This document shows positions 59,379 through 64,000 of a DNA stretch of 64,000 nt, in pieces. The stretch is from Brassica napus (Eukaryota > Streptophyta > Magnoliopsida > Brassicales > Brassicaceae). The translations under genes were made by a program, and so were the position numbers. The notes under the pieces were generated by a model. The model searched no databases, was not told the origin of the DNA, and saw nothing but the letters and a program-made list of their open reading frames with translations. Each line of letters opens with the position of its first letter. Position 1 is the first letter of the stretch. The stretch covers positions 55,789,452 through 55,853,451 of the forward strand of contig NC_063447.1 in assembly GCF_020379485.1 (NCBI RefSeq). Reading direction: 5' to 3'.

Positions 59379-61440
59379 GAATTGTCTTTTTGGGGGTGTT
59401 TGGTGTATATATTTGGAAGTGATTAAATTTTATATTAATTATTACGTAATAATTTGTTGTTATTACGTGCTTTATGTAAACATTAATGCGTTCTTTTGTC
59501 TCTTTCTATCTCTTTGGTCTTTTCCACAAGAGAAGACAGAGAGGATTCAAGAAATTACAGGCGTTGAGAGAAAGAAAATATAATTGTATGTATTTAGACC
59601 AATTAGAGATATTGTGATAACTATGAGAAGTCCACATGTTTTTTTTAAAGAAAAATCTATCAACTTTTAGAGATGTTTGTGTATGTATCTTAATAGATTT
59701 AGAAATTTATAATTTTATTTAGTTTCGAATCCGATATAGATTTTTCAATTTAATACTGAAAAATCCTATATGATTTTCAAAAAAGAAACACTTTTTAGTG
59801 ACTTAAGTTCATATTTTACAATGTATTTCAACTCTTTTATTCTTTATTTGTATGTTTATAAGTCGTTCTCATTACAGTATTCCGTGGTACTCAGTCAAAG
59901 CGCCGTGTATTTGATGTTAACAGAGAATCTAATGGAAAATGACTTGTTAGACCCATTAATATTTTTTATGAAACATAGGCAAACACTCGAATTAAGTATG
60001 AGTGTATGACCAAGCTATAAACATTAATTAAGTTGATTGTTCTAAAAAAAACATTAATTAAATTGAGATTTATATAAATAAATAAAGGAGAGGAGTGAGC
60101 TTCTTTCACGGCCGCGCATTGCAAGCCTAATGGAATGTGGGACGTTCTCTTCAAAGACGCGTTTTTCTCTTGCACTACTACTCTTGCTCATTTTCTATCT
60201 TTCTTCTCGCTTTGTTTAAATTCTTTTTCCAAACGCCAAAATAAATAATGTAATGATTTATAGATTATTACATTTTTATTTAAGTCAGAGAAAGAAATAT
60301 GAATCAAAGGTGATTTTGTGCGATATTTCATGCAAAATTACGTTGGCATGATCACTTTTCATATGGGCACATTTTTATCACAAGAGTTTGTGTCTTACAA
60401 GCAAATACTTCTTTTTAGAGAAAATTCCCCAAAGTGTCAAATTGTATTTGAAGTTTTGAACACTCCTCTTCAAAGATTCTTTAAGTTTTTCATTAAAGCA
60501 CTATTAAGTGGTGACAGAGAGATGTTTAAAAATGAGTTGGGTCTAGAAGCAATTAATAGCTATTAACAAAGAGAAGAGAAAGGTAATAAATAATTTAAAT
60601 AAATTGTTGGTAATATTTTTTGTCGTATAAACATATTTCACGAGTTACACAACTTATTTTTGTTATAAAAAACTGATTAGCATTGATTCATTTAAATGTT
60701 TTTATTTAGAAATAAAGTGATTATTGTATATTTTAGCTGGCAAAGCTCGTAGTTATAGTGAAACATATAACTTGTGGAGTGTGTCATTTATATAAAAATA
60801 ATTATTTTTAACATCAACACTATTTCTAAATAATTAACATTATTACCACCTAAAATGAATAACATACATTATTTCTGATAGAATTTGCCAAAACTAACTC
60901 ACAACTTGATTTTAACCCCAAACTTATACCAAAACTTGAATCAAATGCAAAACTAACATAAAAACCTCGTGAAACTACAGTCCAGCCCCTTGTGACCAAA
61001 CAAAAAAACAGAAGCCATTTTTACGAATATAGCTCTAGTAAATCGTCTGAGTAGTCTGAGATGTTGTAAGTCGCCTGGTACCAGTTTATCTTAAAAATAA
61101 TTTATAAATTTTGTAAAAAATATTTTGATGAGTGAAAAATAAAATCATGTAACTATAAACAGTTTTAAGTGATATAAATTAAGATATGATAAAAATGATT
61201 TGTTTTCAAGATAGATGAGTGGAAGTAGTGAATCATGATATTCTTTGGTTTAGGGGTTTGGCAAACATATGTTGTAGTATTGTATGTATTCTTAGGGTTA
61301 GATTTTGGAAAACTGAAATGTTTTTTTCAAAAATTAATTTTCACCTATATGTGTTTATTTCTGTGTATAATAAACATTTTTCAAGTTTGATCTGATTTTA
61401 TGAAGTGTTTAATTAGATAATTAAGTTTAGGGGTTATGTT
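59379..61440. other. MYB101 upstream region
   Basis: Likely holds the MYB101 promoter. An 82-codon open frame at 60318-60566 (plus strand) has no recognisable domain and AT-rich codons; I do not call it a gene. From about 60885 (TTTGCCAAAACTAAC) the sequence resembles the outer part of the motif-array element that follows. Confidence 0.5.
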
Positions 61441-61448
61441 TAGGATGT

Positions 61449-63963
61449 GGACGACTTATATTTCAGTCGTCTGGTGAATAATTTTACCCAGACGACTTAT
61501 ATTTCAGTCGTCCAAATATTCCCGCCTAAAATTTTTAAAAAAATTATTTTCCAGCTTAAATATTTCAAACCAGACGACTTACTTGTAAGTCGTCTAGGAA
61601 GTCTTCTATTTTAGTTTTCCGCTAAAATATTAAAGTCTTCTGGGTGACTTACAAGTAAGTCGTCTAAGAAGTTGTCTGAATCAAAAATATTTAACATAAT
61701 TAGATTTTTTGTCTCCCTATATAAAGAAAAAATTAAACATTCTCTTTCATTCTCTCAAATGGCTGCAACAAAAATGTAATGTTCATCATTCTAAAACTCT
61801 TTAACCTCTCTCTGATCTCTTTGAACTTATAAACACTAAGCTTTATATCAATTTATTGTTTTTGTCTCATGTCTTTCTTACTAATTTTTCTTATTTTTGC
61901 ATGTTTTTAATCAGATGGTTCTCATCTTCCACTCATTTAAAGGTAGCTCTATCAATTTTAGATATGTATTTTTGTGTGTTCTATAATGGTAAATTTATCT
62001 AATCTTCCGTTAATTTTCTCTGTTTTAAGCCATTTGAATGTTTTTGGATATGCAGGTTTTTCAGATCTGGATTTGGATATGTAGGTTTTTCAGATCTGAA
62101 AGACGTCTGGGACGACTTACCTGTTAGTCGTCTAAAATATAATGCGCTAGACGACTTCCAGGAAGTCTTCCAGACGACTTACATTTCAGTCGTCTGGACT
62201 TCCTGGAAGTCGTCTGACGGAGTCTTCTCCCATTTCTCTCTCTTTCATAACAGATCTGAGCATTTTGGTAAGTTTTTATGTCTGATTTTTCTTCATTTGG
62301 TAACTTTCTGTTGTATAAAGTTTTTACTTTTTTCCCGAACTAAAACTCTTCAAACCCACTCTAATCTCTTTGACTTAAAAACACCAAACTTTATATGAAT
62401 TTTTTAGCTTTGTCTCATGTCTTTCTCACTAATATATCTTTTTTTTACAGGTTTTTAATCAGATGGCTCTCATCTTCTACTCATTTAAAGGTAGATCTAT
62501 TAATTTTAGATATGTATTTTTGTGTGTTCTATAAAGGTAGATTTATCTAATCTTCCACTCATTTTCTCTGTTTTTAAGTCATTTGAACATTTTTTTATAT
62601 GCAGATTTTTCATATCTGGATTTGATATGCAGGTTTTTCAGATCTGAAAGACTTCTGAGACGACTTACCTGTTAGTCGTCTAAAATATAATGCGCTAAAC
62701 GACTTCCAAGAAGTCTTCCAGACGACTTCCAGGAATTCTTCCAGATGACTTTCAGGAAGTCTTCCAGGAAGTCTTCCAGACGACTTCCAGGAAGTCTTCT
62801 TCCATATCAAGTAGAGTCCAAGCTTGTCTTTGTAGAGAAATGATCTATAATAGTTTTGTTTGTGGTATGTTTTGTGATTTGCATGTCTACTCTTTTATTT
62901 GTGAATTTTTTGTAAAATCAGTAATAATGTTTCCCAAGATGTAATACATGTGCTAACAATGTGTTTACACATTTACAAATCAATGAAATAATATACTTCA
63001 ATAGACTTTTTCTTATCTTTGGATCTCTCATATACAATAATAAACTCCAATGGTCTTCTTCTCATCTTAATAAACAAGAACGTTGGTAGCCTCATATTGA
63101 TATAACATTTTAAGAAGCATTTTAACCCTTCTTCCAACTCATAACAATAATCATCATTGGTGTCTATAACAATAATACTTAAGAGATGGAAACAAACAAT
63201 AGTAACTAGTCAAAGCATATCACATTTTTTACAAGTTTGTGTTGAAAAACTTAGTCAAATTTAGTAAAACTTGGTTACGCAAAACGTTTTAGTCCCATGT
63301 TTCACACTTGCTCTGACCTTCCATTGACAACCACTAACACGACATGTTGCCACAAAGAGAATTTTCGTTGATTTGTATATTCCAACATTCATCTTTCAAC
63401 AATCATTCTCACATACACTGCATGTAACTGACACATCATCTGAAAAAGTCAAAATAAAACACATTAGCAAACATAAAACAAAGAAAACGAAAGTTTATTA
63501 AAGATCGACGCAGACGACTTCAATATGAGTCTTCCAGACGACTAAAATATACGTCGTCTGGTCAATGCAGAGGTTATTTTTGAAATTGACTTTGAAATCT
63601 CTTATCTGAGACGACTGAAAAATAAGTCGTCTACTTTTGTTTGGTTAAAAAAAACCTCCAAAAAAGCTAGACGACTTACATTTAAGTCGTTGTAGGTTAG
63701 TTTTGCATTTGACTAGATTATTTCAGAAGTTTGACTTTCCTGGACGACTTACATTTCAGTCGTCTGGTGAAAAATTGAAATATCAATATTTTATTAAAAC
63801 TCGACGACTTACAATTAAGTCGTCATAGATTAGTTTTGCAATTGAAAAAAAAACTTCAATATTTAATTATATATAGACGACTTACAATTCAGTCGTCCGT
63901 CCGACGACTTACATGTAAGTCGTCGGACGGACGACTGAATTGTAAGTTGTCTGGGTATAATTA
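61449..63963. repeat. Array of palindromic GACGACTT...AGTCGTC motifs
   Basis: At least a dozen copies of a 20-25-bp hairpin motif of the form GACGACTTACATTTCAGTCGTC with variable centre (ATATTT, CTTGTA, AATTCA), near 61449, 61491, 61573, 61637, 62111, 62178, 62660, 63513-63556, 63610, 63668, 63742, 63803, 63877 and 63902. Between them 62150-62215 and 62695-62800 contain a GACTTCCAGGAAGTCTTCCA minisatellite. TTAGTTTTGC motifs occur at 60890, 63700, 63832 and at the window end. Probably the interior of a class II element whose right end lies outside the window. Confidence 0.85.
61770..62710. repeat. Tandem duplication, period about 548 bp
   Basis: About 61770-62165 and 62310-62710 are parallel copies (landmarks: TTTTTAATCAGATGG at about 61906/62454; AATGCGCTA at about 62141/62690), with about 10-15% divergence by eye and expansion of the CTTCCAGGAAGT minisatellite in the second. 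Confidence 0.85.
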
Positions 63964-64000
63964 AATATTAAAGTTTTTTTTTTCAAAGGCAAAACTAACC
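63827..64000. repeat. Near-perfect 87-bp-arm palindrome at window end
   Basis: Centred at 63913/63914 (CTTACA|TGTAAG); the arms 63827-63913 and 63914-64000 are reverse complements with few mismatches, extending through the motif copies, a poly-T/poly-A tract and GGTTAGTTTTGC. The right arm reaches the last base of the window. Confidence 0.9.

Noticed and set aside
60318..60566. 82-codon ORF upstream of MYB101
   Set aside because: AT-biased codons, no recognisable domain, near a transposon array.
62610..62810. Trp/Lys/Ser-rich repetitive peptide ORF
   Set aside because: It translates the GACTTCCAGGAAGTC minisatellite; no support as a gene.
61449..63963. CRISPR-like array (palindromic repeats with spacers)
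   Set aside because: Plant nuclear context, irregular spacing, variable repeat centres and no cas genes.

Overview
The window is plant nuclear DNA, AT-rich and crowded with transposons, most likely from the Brassica/Raphanus lineage of the Brassicaceae. The reasons are a MYB101-type GAMYB gene with its miR159 site, an RRP6L3-type exonuclease gene next to it (in Arabidopsis thaliana both, as I recall, lie on chromosome 2, At2g32415 and At2g32460), a tandem FBA-type F-box family, and crucifer-style Helitron, Stowaway, hAT and Mutator elements. The plant intron-exon structures can be followed base by base.

Layout. 1-6.4 kb: an RPA1-like OB-fold gene (minus strand, 9 exons) with a CACTA transposon in intron 4 and a 1-nt frameshift in exon 2. 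7.1-9.15 kb: a Helitron containing a Stowaway MITE, then a second Stowaway that itself received a 5'-truncated LINE scrap. 9.16-15.3 kb: a candidate Mutator-like element full of a short GGCTGAGTTA-type motif; it holds a MITE with telomere-like repeats and a hAT element carrying a chloroplast ndhK fragment. 15.8-20.8 kb: a Harbinger transposase relic, an intron-containing fragment of NOT1 (CCR4-NOT scaffold), a LINE 3' end and, inside the LINE tail, a retroposon fused at its 5' end to a PUX10-like gene fragment. 20.9-24.6 kb: a second Mutator-like element with a different motif array. 25.8-53.8 kb: a tandemly duplicated block made of F-box genes and copies of the 3' end of the exonuclease gene, disrupted by two Copia LTR retrotransposons. 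57.3-59.2 kb: MYB101. 61.4-64 kb: an array of palindromic GACGACTT motifs that runs off the window end.

Genes that look intact: two F-box genes (26150-27307 and 36383-37606), the RRP6L3/EXD2-like exonuclease (49943-53775, 10 exons, 862 aa) and MYB101 (57323-59221, 3 exons, 473 aa). All four lie on the minus strand. Everything else with coding similarity is broken. The F-box genes would supply substrate receptors for SCF ubiquitin ligases, the exonuclease belongs to nucleic-acid turnover, and MYB101 is a miR159-controlled transcription factor. Nothing suggests a shared pathway; the neighbourhood is set by synteny and duplication.

The most unusual points are three separate elements each carrying its own dense array of a private short motif (reminiscent of VANC-target arrays in VANDAL transposons), a hAT element that captured plastid DNA, a host-gene/retroposon chimera with clear target-site duplications, and the EXD2-like architecture of the exonuclease. 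All coordinates were read by eye; splice sites were accepted when they kept frame and obeyed GT-AG.
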